Shown: positions 9,161 to 16,934 of the stretch, one piece after another | Position numbering within the stretch: position 1 is the first letter of the stretch | Layout of the letters: every line of letters starts with the position of its first letter | Assembly: GCA_903926855.1 (NCBI GenBank) | Contig: CAIYKV010000222.1 | Span: 1 to 32,312 of the forward strand | Reading direction: 5' to 3' | From: an uncultured Bacteroidota bacterium | Lineage (GTDB): Bacteria; Bacteroidota; Bacteroidia; Chitinophagales; Chitinophagaceae | Length of the DNA: 32,312 bases | The notes under the pieces: model-generated | Databases searched by the model: none | The model's input: only the letters and a program-made list of their open reading frames with translations | What the model was told of the DNA's origin: nothing | Made by a program: the position numbers and the translations under genes

Positions 9161-10122
9161 TAATAATTTCTATCAGTAGTATACCTGACCAGTTCTTCCA
9201 ATGCCTCACGTACAGGTGAATCAGGAAATTCATGTAAAATAGCCAATGCCTCATCGCGATAGCCGAACATTTTGGCAGTAGCATATCTGATGCCACCGGA
9301 TTCGGTAACGGTGTCGATTACAAATTTTACCTTGTCTTTTTGGGTGTTCTGGTTTTTAACGATATAGATAATTTTCTTCCGTATTTCAGGGGAGCAATTA
9401 TTCAGCGTATAAATCAGGGGAAGGGTTAGTTTTTTTTCTTTGATATCATTTCCGGTAGGCTTGCCAATATCCTCTGCTCCATAATCGAATAAATCGTCTT
9501 TGATCTGGAAAGCCATACCCACTTTTTCGCCAAAAGACCTTAATTTTTCGATTTTTTCAGGGTCCTCGAATGTGGTACATGCCCCTGATGCACAAGCAGA
9601 AGCCAGTAAAGAAGCTGTTTTGCCTTTTATGATCTCATAATACACTTCTTCATCGAAATTCAGTTTGCGGGATTTTTCAAATTGGAGCAATTCTCCTTCA
9701 CTCATCACTTTTACAGCTTCTGCCAGGATCTCCAAAATCTGGTATTCTTTGTTGTTCAAGGCTAATAACAGGGCTTTCATTAATAAATAATCCCCTACCA
9801 ATACCGCAATTTTATTCTTCCAAAGAGCATTTATAGAGAAAAAGCCCCTTCTTTCCAGTGAATCATCCACCACATCATCGTGAACCAGTGAGGCCGTATG
9901 CAATAATTCAACCAGTGAGGCGGCCCTGTACGAGCTTTCCTTCAGATCTCCACCCAATTTAGCGCTGAGAAGCACAAACATGGGGCGGAGCTGTTTCCCC
10001 TTCCTTTTAACAATATACCGCATGATCCTGTCCAGAAGCGACACCCTGCTTTTCACAGCCTCTCTGAAATGCGTTTCAAACGTTATCAGCTCTTCTGATA
10101 TAACCTGTTTTGCTAAGTTCAT
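9160..10122 (-). CDS. Long-chain polyprenyl diphosphate synthase
   Basis: A 320-aa trans-prenyltransferase that extends farnesyl or geranylgeranyl diphosphate with isopentenyl units, probably supplying the menaquinone side chain. Both aspartate-rich motifs are intact: DDVVD (82-86) and DDLFD (209-213). The fifth residue before the first motif is Ala, a small residue typical of long-chain synthases. The product is likely the C35 chain of MK-7, common in Chitinophagaceae; that is inference. A TTG 18 bases upstream (10140) would add six residues, but I chose the ATG at 10122 because MNLAKQV is the usual start. Its stop overlaps the recJ start (TAATG), giving a two-gene operon. Confidence 0.93.
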   Translation of the reverse strand: MNLAKQVISEELITFETHFREAVKSRVSLLDRIMRYIVKRKGKQLRPMFVLLSAKLGGDLKESSYRAASLVELLHTASLVHDDVVDDSLERRGFFSINALWKNKIAVLVGDYLLMKALLLALNNKEYQILEILAEAVKVMSEGELLQFEKSRKLNFDEEVYYEIIKGKTASLLASACASGACTTFEDPEKIEKLRSFGEKVGMAFQIKDDLFDYGAEDIGKPTGNDIKEKKLTLPLIYTLNNCSPEIRKKIIYIVKNQNTQKDKVKFVIDTVTESGGIRYATAKMFGYRDEALAILHEFPDSPVREALEELVRYTTDRNY

Positions 10123-10140
10123 GTGAAAATTATACTGCAA

Positions 10141-10298
10141 TATAGTATTGATATGTGCAATAAGTAATACATAAGCAGCGTTAATACAGTTATTGCGCTC
10201 AATACGTGGTGAAATTACGTGTGAAATAAACGCAAAACCGGCCTCCGGTTATTACCAGTAAGTAATTTTAGTCGAATTTTACGTAACAAATACCTTTT
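10141..10298. promoter_or_regulatory. Divergent intergenic region, prenyl synthase / OmpA
   Basis: These 158 bases separate divergent genes and must hold both promoters. An inverted repeat AACCGG-CCT-CCGGTT (10236-10250) sits 48 bases before the OmpA-family start codon. It may be a small operator or a 5'-leader hairpin of the OmpA mRNA. No perfect TAnnTTTG box was found in either direction, so exact promoter positions are not called. Confidence 0.4.
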
Positions 10299-11969
10299 AT
10301 GGCAAGCAGAAAATACTTTTTAGTGGCAGTTTTGATCGTTCTGGTTCATTCAGTTGGTCTTGCCCAGACAGATTGGGGATGGGATTGGAAAGATTCTTCG
10401 AAAGTGGCAGTAAAGAACCTTCCTCAGCGAAATGAGTTCCTTAATAACCAATATCCTTATCCTGCTATACCCAGAAGTCAGTGGGAGGTAGGGGTTTCTC
10501 TTGGAAATTCAAGGATTTTAGGCGATGTAGCCAATTTCAAATTCGGCTACGGAGCCGGTGTTACGGTTAGAAAAGCACTTACCAATATGCTCTCCATACG
10601 CGGAGGGTTACTTTACCAGAAAACCGCGGGTATTGATGCTATGTTAAGCACTAATGCATTATCTGATGGATATATATCAGGAAATCAGTATAGGGCAATT
10701 ACTGGATATGGCATTTATGGACAATACAGACCTGATAATACCAATCAGTTATTGAAAGTGTTTGTGCCCAATTATCAGAATACGAATATAACTGCTACAG
10801 TAGATGTCGTACTGTCCCTGAATACCTTAAGCCATTATCGGGGAAATCCGAAATGGGATGTTTATGTATTTGGAGGTTATGCATTGGCTATTTCATCCGT
10901 CAAGACCCGTATGACCGACAGTTCGGGGAACCCATTCAATTTTACTACCATCAATTATAGCGGTTCCAAAGCTACTGTTCAGGAGGCTGTAAATGCTGCA
11001 TTAACAGCCGCCGGCGCTAAGTACCAAACAGCACCAACAAGAGTAAGAAGAACAGATGTGGGCTCTGGTAGTTCATTGATGACTCATTCTCTTACCTATG
11101 GAGCCGGGGTTTCTTATAAATTGAATGAAAAATATAATGTAGGTATTGAGGACAGGCTGATTAATACATTTAATGGCGACCAGGATGCTTTGAATACGGG
11201 GCGGAGCGATATATTCAACTATCTTTCAATGCACCTGAATATAAATCTGAGCATCAAAAAAGGCAAAAGAGTTCAACCTTTATGGTGGATAAACCCAAAT
11301 AATTTTGTTTACAGCGAACTGAATGCCCCTAAGCATATGAAGATGCCGAAAGTGGTGCTGCTGGATTCTGATAAAGATGGTGTTATTGATCAGTTTGATC
11401 TCGAACCCAATACCCCTAAAGGAGCGCCGGTTGATAGTCATGGTGTTGCCAAGGATACCGATGGAGATGGTGTTCCTGACTACAGAGATAAAGAATTGCT
11501 GACACCTCAGAAATGCTTCCCTGTTGATGCTGATGGAGTAGGTACTTGTCCTGAACCACCTTGTTGCAAAGAAATGAAAGACCTGATCGCCAATATGAAA
11601 CCGGTTGAGAAGGCTCCAGAATGTACGATTGGAAACCTGGTTAGCGTTCATTTTGTTGGCAACGCCAAACTCACCAAAGATGCCCAGGCATTCTTAGCAG
11701 AAGCGGCTATCAAAATAAAAGCCAATCCTGCTTGTAAGATTAAAGTGATTGGCTATGGTACAGCCAGCAAGTCTGCACAGCAATTGAGTTGGGAAAGAGT
11801 AAATGCGGTAGTTAAATACCTGGTTGAAAAACAAGGTGTTTCTGAAAGCCGGCTATTGTTTGTGTATGCACAGGATGGTGATGCCAATACTGTTGACCTT
11901 CAAGGAACAACAGAAGATGGACCCAATACGGTTCCCGCCCCGCATCCAAACCTGAAAAGTAAAAACTAG
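10299..11969 (+). CDS. OmpA-family outer-membrane protein with TSP3 repeats
   Basis: A 556-aa envelope protein. A signal peptide occupies residues 1-22 (MASRKYFLVAVLIVLVHSVG, cleavage near GLA-Q). Residues about 45-330 form a predicted outer-membrane barrel. Calcium-binding thrombospondin type-3 motifs follow (DSDKDGVIDQ near 356, DTDGDGVPDY near 386), then a short Cys-rich linker (GTCPEPPCCKE) and an OmpA-like peptidoglycan-binding domain from about 448 to 535. In that last domain the usual GHTD is replaced by GYGTA, so the Asp that normally contacts diaminopimelate is absent, while the SWERVNAVVKYL helix keeps its Arg. The tail is Pro/Asn-rich. The gene is alone and is closed by a strong terminator 21 bases after its stop. 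Confidence 0.87.
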   Translation: MASRKYFLVAVLIVLVHSVGLAQTDWGWDWKDSSKVAVKNLPQRNEFLNNQYPYPAIPRSQWEVGVSLGNSRILGDVANFKFGYGAGVTVRKALTNMLSIRGGLLYQKTAGIDAMLSTNALSDGYISGNQYRAITGYGIYGQYRPDNTNQLLKVFVPNYQNTNITATVDVVLSLNTLSHYRGNPKWDVYVFGGYALAISSVKTRMTDSSGNPFNFTTINYSGSKATVQEAVNAALTAAGAKYQTAPTRVRRTDVGSGSSLMTHSLTYGAGVSYKLNEKYNVGIEDRLINTFNGDQDALNTGRSDIFNYLSMHLNINLSIKKGKRVQPLWWINPNNFVYSELNAPKHMKMPKVVLLDSDKDGVIDQFDLEPNTPKGAPVDSHGVAKDTDGDGVPDYRDKELLTPQKCFPVDADGVGTCPEPPCCKEMKDLIANMKPVEKAPECTIGNLVSVHFVGNAKLTKDAQAFLAEAAIKIKANPACKIKVIGYGTASKSAQQLSWERVNAVVKYLVEKQGVSESRLLFVYAQDGDANTVDLQGTTEDGPNTVPAPHPNLKSKN

Positions 11970-11990
11970 AAATTATAAGCTACTGACTAA

Positions 11991-12023
11991 AAAGGTCCTG
12001 TGCATTGCACAGGACCTTTTTTT
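11991..12023. terminator. Bidirectional Rho-independent terminator
   Basis: A 14-base arm AAAGGTCCTGTGCA (11991-12004) is matched exactly by 12006-12019, followed by a run of seven T ending at 12023. On the other strand five A at 11989-11993 give a T5 run. It lies between the convergent OmpA-family and HAD genes and can end transcription from both sides. It is the clearest intrinsic terminator in the window. Confidence 0.95.
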
Positions 12024-12085
12024 ATGACTTACTAATTCTTAAACAGGGATGCCTTTTTATTTTGACAAGAAAAATTTCATTGTAT

Positions 12086-12748
12086 TCAAGATTGCATCAT
12101 ATCCAGGTGCAATTCGCCAAAATTTTGCAGTGATGAAATCTTAAGATCGGCTGCTCCCCATCTTTCATCTTTATTCTGAGATATATGTGGAACAATCACA
12201 CATTTCATTCGGGCAGCTTTGGCTGCGATCAATCCGTTAAAGGAATCCTCAAAACAAATACATTTGATCGCCTGACTGTTTAATTGAGCGGCACAATTCA
12301 GGTAAACCTGTGGGTGTGGTTTGCCCAGTGGAAGATCCTGTGCCGAGGAAGTAGCCTGCAGATAGTTTTGAATACCTGCCATTTGAACAACCAGATCAAT
12401 TAATTCCTGAGGTGAAGAAGTAGCCAGACCAATTTTAAACTGCTTTCTTGAAAAGAATTCAAAAATGTATCCAACACCCTGCATGATCTTTCCTTTGTAG
12501 GCGATCTTTTCTAATACCAGTTGAACAATTCTTTTTTCGGCCCTTGCATATTCTATAGCCCCAATATTAAAATAAGAGAACCACCACTGAACAAACTCTT
12601 TGGTTCTAAGACCGGTGGTGGTTTTGTATTGTTCTTCGGAAAGACTAACCCCATACTCTCTGAATATTTCTGTTGCGGCTTCGTTCCAAAGTGGTTCACT
12701 GTCAACCAGTAACCCATCAATATCAAAAATGACGGTATCTAACTGCAT
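12086..12748 (-). CDS. HAD-superfamily phosphatase (HxpB/YniC-like)
   Basis: A 220-aa cytosolic HAD subfamily IA hydrolase, expected to dephosphorylate small sugar phosphates. Motif I is DIDGLLVDSEPLW with nucleophile Asp9 and acid/base Asp11. Motif II is LATSS (108-112), motif III Lys143 in GKPHPQVY, and motif IV FEDSFNG with Glu167 and Asp168. A helical cap domain lies between motifs I and II. The sequence around motif I resembles hexitol phosphatase and 2-deoxyglucose-6-phosphatase, but beta-phosphoglucomutase-type enzymes share these motifs, so the substrate is uncertain. The gene is monocistronic, converging on the OmpA gene across the terminator. Confidence 0.88.
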   Translation of the reverse strand: MQLDTVIFDIDGLLVDSEPLWNEAATEIFREYGVSLSEEQYKTTTGLRTKEFVQWWFSYFNIGAIEYARAEKRIVQLVLEKIAYKGKIMQGVGYIFEFFSRKQFKIGLATSSPQELIDLVVQMAGIQNYLQATSSAQDLPLGKPHPQVYLNCAAQLNSQAIKCICFEDSFNGLIAAKAARMKCVIVPHISQNKDERWGAADLKISSLQNFGELHLDMMQS

Positions 12749-12846
12749 AAATTGGTTATTGAAGCAAATGTATTGGCAGAGTTTGATAGATTAGGTACTT
12801 AGATACAGTTATTTTTAAGTTTACGCCCTGTATTTGTTTACAATGC

Positions 12847-12854
12847 TTATTTTG
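12847..12854 (+). promoter_or_regulatory. Candidate -7 box (TTATTTTG)
   Basis: TTATTTTG matches seven of eight positions of the Bacteroidota -7 consensus TAnnTTTG and ends 25 bases before the acyltransferase start codon. The same octamer occurs 24 bases before metX (22597-22604). No TTTG at the expected -33 distance was found, so this is a tentative call. Confidence 0.3.
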
Positions 12855-12879
12855 CAGTGCTTGTCAAACCCCAGCTATT

Positions 12880-13647
12880 ATGAAATTAGTTGACAGATTA
12901 AAACATATCCGTCTTATCCGTTCAATAATTTACTGTGTTGTAGGGGCTATCTCTTATCCGGGCCTCACCTGGTTTAATAAGATAAAGATTGAAGGAACTG
13001 AGAATCTGCATAATCTTCCAAATAAGAATGTACTTTTTGTCAGTAACCACCAGACCTATTTTGCCGATGTAATCACCTTTCTCCATATTTTCTGTGCGGT
13101 TAAATGGCGGAAGCAAAATCGCTTAGGGGTTCCTTATTATCTGCTGAATCCATTTACCAATGTATATTTTGTTGCTGCAGAAGAAACCATGAATGGCAGC
13201 CTGCTTAGCAGACTATTTAAAATGGCAGGTGCACTGACGGTGAAAAGAACCTGGCGCGCAGAAGGAAAAGAAATTGCCAGAGAGCGTGATGAATCAGACA
13301 CACAAAAAATTGATCAGGCTTTGAACAAAAGCTGGGTAATTACTTTTCCGCAGGGAACTACCAAACCTTTTGCTCCGGGTAGAAGGGGTACGGCACATAT
13401 CATTAAAAATAACCAGCCAATTGTTGTACCTGTTGTTATCAATGGTTTCTGGAGGGCTTTTAGTAAAACCGGACTATCCTTTAAAAAAACAGGTTCCCGC
13501 TTATCCATTCGGTTTAAAGAACCCATGATCATTGATTATACAAAACCTGTTGAGGAAATACTTGACCAGGTAATGGAAGCGATTGAGCAAAGCAAAAACT
13601 ATATGCTTAAGAGCAAGCACCATTTTATGAACCTGCTGGATAAATAA
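12880..13647 (+). CDS. Lysophospholipid acyltransferase (PlsC family)
   Basis: A 255-aa membrane-associated acyltransferase of the PlsC/LPLAT family, likely transferring an acyl chain to 1-acylglycerol-3-phosphate or a related acceptor. The N-terminal half has a hydrophobic anchor (about 13-31). The catalytic block reads SNHQTYFAD: His57 and Asp63 are separated by five residues rather than the canonical four. The substrate block reads FPQGTTKPFAPGRRG (about 154-168), with Gln in place of the usual Glu of FPEGTR. Both departures suggest a Bacteroidota-specific subfamily, so I do not assign plsC. It converges on the thioesterase gene across 30 bases; both act on acyl groups, but they are on opposite strands and not co-transcribed. 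Confidence 0.85.
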   Translation: MKLVDRLKHIRLIRSIIYCVVGAISYPGLTWFNKIKIEGTENLHNLPNKNVLFVSNHQTYFADVITFLHIFCAVKWRKQNRLGVPYYLLNPFTNVYFVAAEETMNGSLLSRLFKMAGALTVKRTWRAEGKEIARERDESDTQKIDQALNKSWVITFPQGTTKPFAPGRRGTAHIIKNNQPIVVPVVINGFWRAFSKTGLSFKKTGSRLSIRFKEPMIIDYTKPVEEILDQVMEAIEQSKNYMLKSKHHFMNLLDK

Positions 13648-13677
13648 AATAATCCCAAATAAGCTACTACTTCCTGC

Positions 13678-14193
13678 TTACTCCTTTATAAAAAATGCTT
13701 TTAATTCTTTAGCATCATCCGGGTCCATTTTACCTGCGAGGATTAATCGAAGCTGCCTTCTTCTTAGCGCACCTTCATACAATTTCTTTTCTTCTTCGGT
13801 TTCCGCAATTAATTGAGGCACTTCTCTGGGTTTCCCATTTGGATCCAATGCAACAAAAGTGAAAAATGCTTCATTGCTTTCATATTTATATTGGTGAAGC
13901 AGGTCTTCACCCCAGACCTTAATATTGATTTCCATAGATGTATGAAAAGCACGACAAACTTTTGCTTCTATATGTACCACATTACCCAGCTTAATGGGGT
14001 TTTTGAAACTGATATTGTCTACTGATACCGTCATGCTGGGGGTATTGCAATGTCTTCCCGCAGCAATACCCGCCGCGATATCCATCCAATACATCAATCG
14101 TCCCCCCATCAGGTTGCCAAATGTATTGGTATCATTGGGTAATACCAGTTCGTTCATGGTAGTATGACTTTCACTTGCTTTTTTGGGGTCCAT
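13678..14193 (-). CDS. Acyl-CoA thioesterase, hotdog fold
   Basis: A 171-aa cytosolic thioesterase of the YciA/BACH-like hotdog family, hydrolysing acyl-CoA to free acid and CoA. The diagnostic region is LPNDTNTFGNLMGGRLMYWM followed by DIAAGIAAGRHC, which contains the conserved Asn, the GG turn and the catalytic Asp. SVDNISFKNPIKLGNVV is the second conserved strand block. The charged helical C-terminus (EEEKKLYEGALRRRQLRL) is common in Bacteroidota homologues. A TATCTTTA box on the minus strand at 14222-14215 is a possible -7 element, 21 bases before the start. It is monocistronic. Confidence 0.9.
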   Translation of the reverse strand: MDPKKASESHTTMNELVLPNDTNTFGNLMGGRLMYWMDIAAGIAAGRHCNTPSMTVSVDNISFKNPIKLGNVVHIEAKVCRAFHTSMEINIKVWGEDLLHQYKYESNEAFFTFVALDPNGKPREVPQLIAETEEEKKLYEGALRRRQLRLILAGKMDPDDAKELKAFFIKE

Positions 14194-14230
14194 TGGGGTT
14201 ATTTAATTTATTCGTAAAGATATTGTGTCG

Positions 14231-14275
14231 AATTTGAAAATTTGAAAATTTGAAAATTTGCCCCGAGCACTCGGG
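14231..14275. repeat. AATTTGAA tandem octamer plus CCCGAG palindrome
   Basis: An 8-base unit AATTTGAA is repeated 3.75 times without error (14231-14260) and is followed at once by CCCGAG-CA-CTCGGG (14262-14275), a GC-rich hairpin in an AT-rich background. It lies between the epimerase stop and the thioesterase start, both on the minus strand. From memory, similar octamer runs and CTCGGG palindromes are scattered through Bacteroidota intergenic DNA. The hairpin could end epimerase-distal transcripts or be a REP-like element; the function is unknown. Confidence 0.85.
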
Positions 14276-14299
14276 ATGAAAATGGTTTTTTGGCCTTTT

Positions 14300-15397
14300 T
14301 TAGATTATGATTTGCTCCAGATTTTTTAGGTAGTCATTGTCTATATCTGCGCCGATTCCGGGGGTGTTGGGAACAGATAGGTTCATACCTGAATAGGTTG
14401 CCCCGCCAATTACCGGGTCTGTGAGGTGACCGAGTAGGCAGGTATCCAGGTCATAGAAATGTACATTGTTGTTGGCCATGGCAAAATGCACTTTGGCTGT
14501 TAATGCGAGGCGACTTTCCAGCATTCCCCCCATCATACAAGGGATATTATTTTCTTCGGCAACTTTATTGATCAGCAAAGCTTCGTGAATACCACCGCTT
14601 TTGGCAAATTTAATATTGATGTATGCGCAGGCTTTGTTGCGGATAATGCGTTCGGCATCATGATGGGTAAAAACACTTTCATCGGCCATAATGGGGATAG
14701 GAGAAAGGCGGCATAGTTCTGGTAATAATTCATCATTCCATTTCCGCATGGGCTGTTCGCAAAATTCGATATCCAGAGGACCCATACTGATTAAAGCAGT
14801 TTTGGCATCTTCATAAGTCCAGCCCTGGTTGGCATCAATTCTTAGCTTGATGGTATTCCCAACGGTTTGCCTGATTCGACGCATTCTTTCAATATCATCG
14901 GTTACATTTTTCCCCAATTTTACTTTGATAATATTTACTCCTTTTTCAATAAACTCAGTAGCTGTTGCCGCCATTTTTTCAGGCGTATCAATCCCAATAG
15001 TAAGATCGCTCTCAATAGGTTTTATCGAGCCGCCCAGGTACTGGTATAAAGGTTGGTTGGCTGCTTTAGCTGCTATATCATATAATGCCATATCAAAGGC
15101 ACTTTTGGCTGTATAATTCCCGGCAGTAAAAAGTGATAGTTCTTCTAATCTCTCAGCAATCTCATCAGCAGGCTTGTTTTTCCAGAGAGCGGCAAAGTCT
15201 TTGGCCATTTCATAACAGGTAGCCTGGGTTTCCCCGGCAATCATGGGGAATGCAGAACATTCTCCAACGCCGGTAATTCCTTCAGTGGTATGTATACGGA
15301 TAAAAAGATTCTGGGCATATGCCATGGTTCCCGTTGCAATGGTAAATGGAACCATGGGAATCGTGTATTTGTAAATTTCAGTCTGTGTAATGATCAT
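14300..15397 (-). CDS. Dipeptide epimerase (enolase superfamily)
   Basis: A 365-aa enolase-superfamily enzyme that epimerises one residue of a dipeptide, as in L-Ala-D/L-Glu epimerase of murein peptide recycling. Catalytic lysines are Lys158 and Lys160 (KVK) and Lys263 (NIKFAKSGG). Metal ligands are Asp188 (RIDANQGW), Glu214 (FCEQP) and Asp239 (MADES). The DLD motif (Asp316, Asp318) is the dipeptide-binding signature that separates this group from muconate cycloisomerases. Dipeptide specificity varies within the family, and a Cytophaga hutchinsonii member is known to act on other dipeptides, so the exact substrate is open. It lies downstream of the flavin reductase gene on the same strand across a 139-base gap, which may or may not be one transcript. 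Confidence 0.92.
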   Translation of the reverse strand: MIITQTEIYKYTIPMVPFTIATGTMAYAQNLFIRIHTTEGITGVGECSAFPMIAGETQATCYEMAKDFAALWKNKPADEIAERLEELSLFTAGNYTAKSAFDMALYDIAAKAANQPLYQYLGGSIKPIESDLTIGIDTPEKMAATATEFIEKGVNIIKVKLGKNVTDDIERMRRIRQTVGNTIKLRIDANQGWTYEDAKTALISMGPLDIEFCEQPMRKWNDELLPELCRLSPIPIMADESVFTHHDAERIIRNKACAYINIKFAKSGGIHEALLINKVAEENNIPCMMGGMLESRLALTAKVHFAMANNNVHFYDLDTCLLGHLTDPVIGGATYSGMNLSVPNTPGIGADIDNDYLKNLEQIII

Positions 15398-15536
15398 CTG
15401 CGAATTTCCATATTTATCTTAAATAGTTTTTAGATTTTTTGGACGAGTTGAAAGTATCAATAAAAGCAGATACCAATTCAGTGAAACGGTTCCTGGTATT
15501 TTTGGCTGGCTGCTACGATAAGAATACAAAGGATTG

Positions 15537-16019
15537 CTAGATCCTGATCATTTGGTGCTCTCTAAGTACATCTAAAGTTAATGGCTCCCCCTCTGACAGA
15601 TTTTGATAATCCAGCATATCACATACAAAGCCCTGATGGTCGCCACCCTCAAAACTTGAGATTACTTTTAATTCTATTACTGCCAAAGCTTCCTGTAGGA
15701 TAAGATGCGTTTTCCATGTAGTGAGTAGTTTTCTCTTTTCAAGACGGGCTATTTTATCGATTTGGTTACCTGATTTTTTCCCCAGCAGATCCACTAATCG
15801 AAATTGTTGAGCGGATAATAGCTGCAACACAAATACCGGATTCTCTTCGATATTGGAAAGGGTTTTTGTGCCATGAAAGATTCCACATATAAAACGTTTG
15901 GGTTTCATACTGATTTGGGAAGCATAGGTAATGATATGCATATTGGTATTCCCTTTTTTATCCCTGCTGCTGATTGAATACACAGGCAGGTTAACCCGGT
16001 TCCATGGACGTTTGGCCAT
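15537..16019 (-). CDS. Flavin reductase-like FMN-binding protein
   Basis: A 160-aa protein of the flavin reductase-like, FMN-binding split-barrel type. The sequence TYASQISMKPKRFICGIFHGTKTL matches the flavin-contacting strand pair and the first loop of the family, and NIEENPVFVLQLLS the following helix and strand. Family members either reduce free flavin with NAD(P)H or use bound FMN as cofactor; which applies here cannot be told. No oxygenase partner is adjacent. Its start is divergent from the SDR gene across 111 bases. Confidence 0.8.
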   Translation of the reverse strand: MAKRPWNRVNLPVYSISSRDKKGNTNMHIITYASQISMKPKRFICGIFHGTKTLSNIEENPVFVLQLLSAQQFRLVDLLGKKSGNQIDKIARLEKRKLLTTWKTHLILQEALAVIELKVISSFEGGDHQGFVCDMLDYQNLSEGEPLTLDVLREHQMIRI

Positions 16020-16130
16020 AATTCGAATGGTTATTGACTCTCAACAGTAAATAAAATAATCCAATTCCGTATTTCCAATACTCATCAAACAAAAATGGGA
16101 AGGCTTTGTTTATAAAGGCAAATCAATCGT

Positions 16131-16847
16131 ATGCAATCAGTAAAAGGTAAAATAGTTCTGGTAACCGGGGCAACAGGCGGAATAGGTTCACAAACTGTGA
16201 AATTACTGGTTGGTAGTGGTGCTATTGTCTATATAACCGGAAGAAATCTTGCTAAACTAAACCAGTTGGCGGAAGCGTGTCGTATTTCATCAGATCATGT
16301 TTTTCAAATGGACATTGCAGACGAAGTATCCGTGAACAGGGTTATTGACAATATATTGGCACAATCCTCAGTTATCGATATTCTTGTAAACGCAACAGGT
16401 ATGGGTATCATTAAGCCCATGGAAAGTCTTTCTTCAGATGATTTTCAGAAAATCATTCAAACCAACCTGATGGGTGCATTCTATTTGGTGAAAGCGGTAT
16501 TGCCTTCTATGAAAATCCAGAAAAAAGGTTTGATCATCAATATTCCAGGGATCTTGGGGAAAGTGCCCATGGCAGGAGCTGCTGCATATAGTGCCAGTAA
16601 ATATGGTTTAGTAGGAATGATGCAAAGTATACGGGAAGAAATTAAGCGAACAGAGATCAGGATTACCAACCTGTTTCTGGGTGGTGTTGACTCTCCTTTC
16701 TGGGATACAATAGATCTGAGGGTTCAGAAAGAAAAGATGATCCAGGCAGAGGAAGCCGCCAAAGCCATCTGGTTTCTATGCCAACAACCGGTAAGCGGGG
16801 TAGTTAGTGAGATGGTTTTACAGCCTTTTAACCACCAGGCTATCTGA
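16131..16847 (+). CDS. SDR-family oxidoreductase lacking catalytic Ser
   Basis: A 238-aa classical short-chain dehydrogenase/reductase. The NAD(P)-binding motif TGATGGIG (12-19) and the catalytic Tyr153 and Lys157 (YSASK) are present. The usual NNAG reads NATG (87-90). Aligning from the conserved Gly143 and Tyr153, the position normally held by the catalytic Ser (13 residues before Tyr) is Gly140 (INIPGILG). Activity may therefore be reduced or altered, or another residue may serve. A substrate cannot be assigned. It lies 87 bases upstream of proline dehydrogenase in the same direction and could share its transcript. Confidence 0.87.
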   Translation: MQSVKGKIVLVTGATGGIGSQTVKLLVGSGAIVYITGRNLAKLNQLAEACRISSDHVFQMDIADEVSVNRVIDNILAQSSVIDILVNATGMGIIKPMESLSSDDFQKIIQTNLMGAFYLVKAVLPSMKIQKKGLIINIPGILGKVPMAGAAAYSASKYGLVGMMQSIREEIKRTEIRITNLFLGGVDSPFWDTIDLRVQKEKMIQAEEAAKAIWFLCQQPVSGVVSEMVLQPFNHQAI

Positions 16848-16934
16848 TTTTATAAAATAATTAGGGGTTTCTGCGAAAAGCTTTTTTTACTTATCGTTCT
16901 GCTACCGATATTCGCACTACGAACAACTGTTAGC

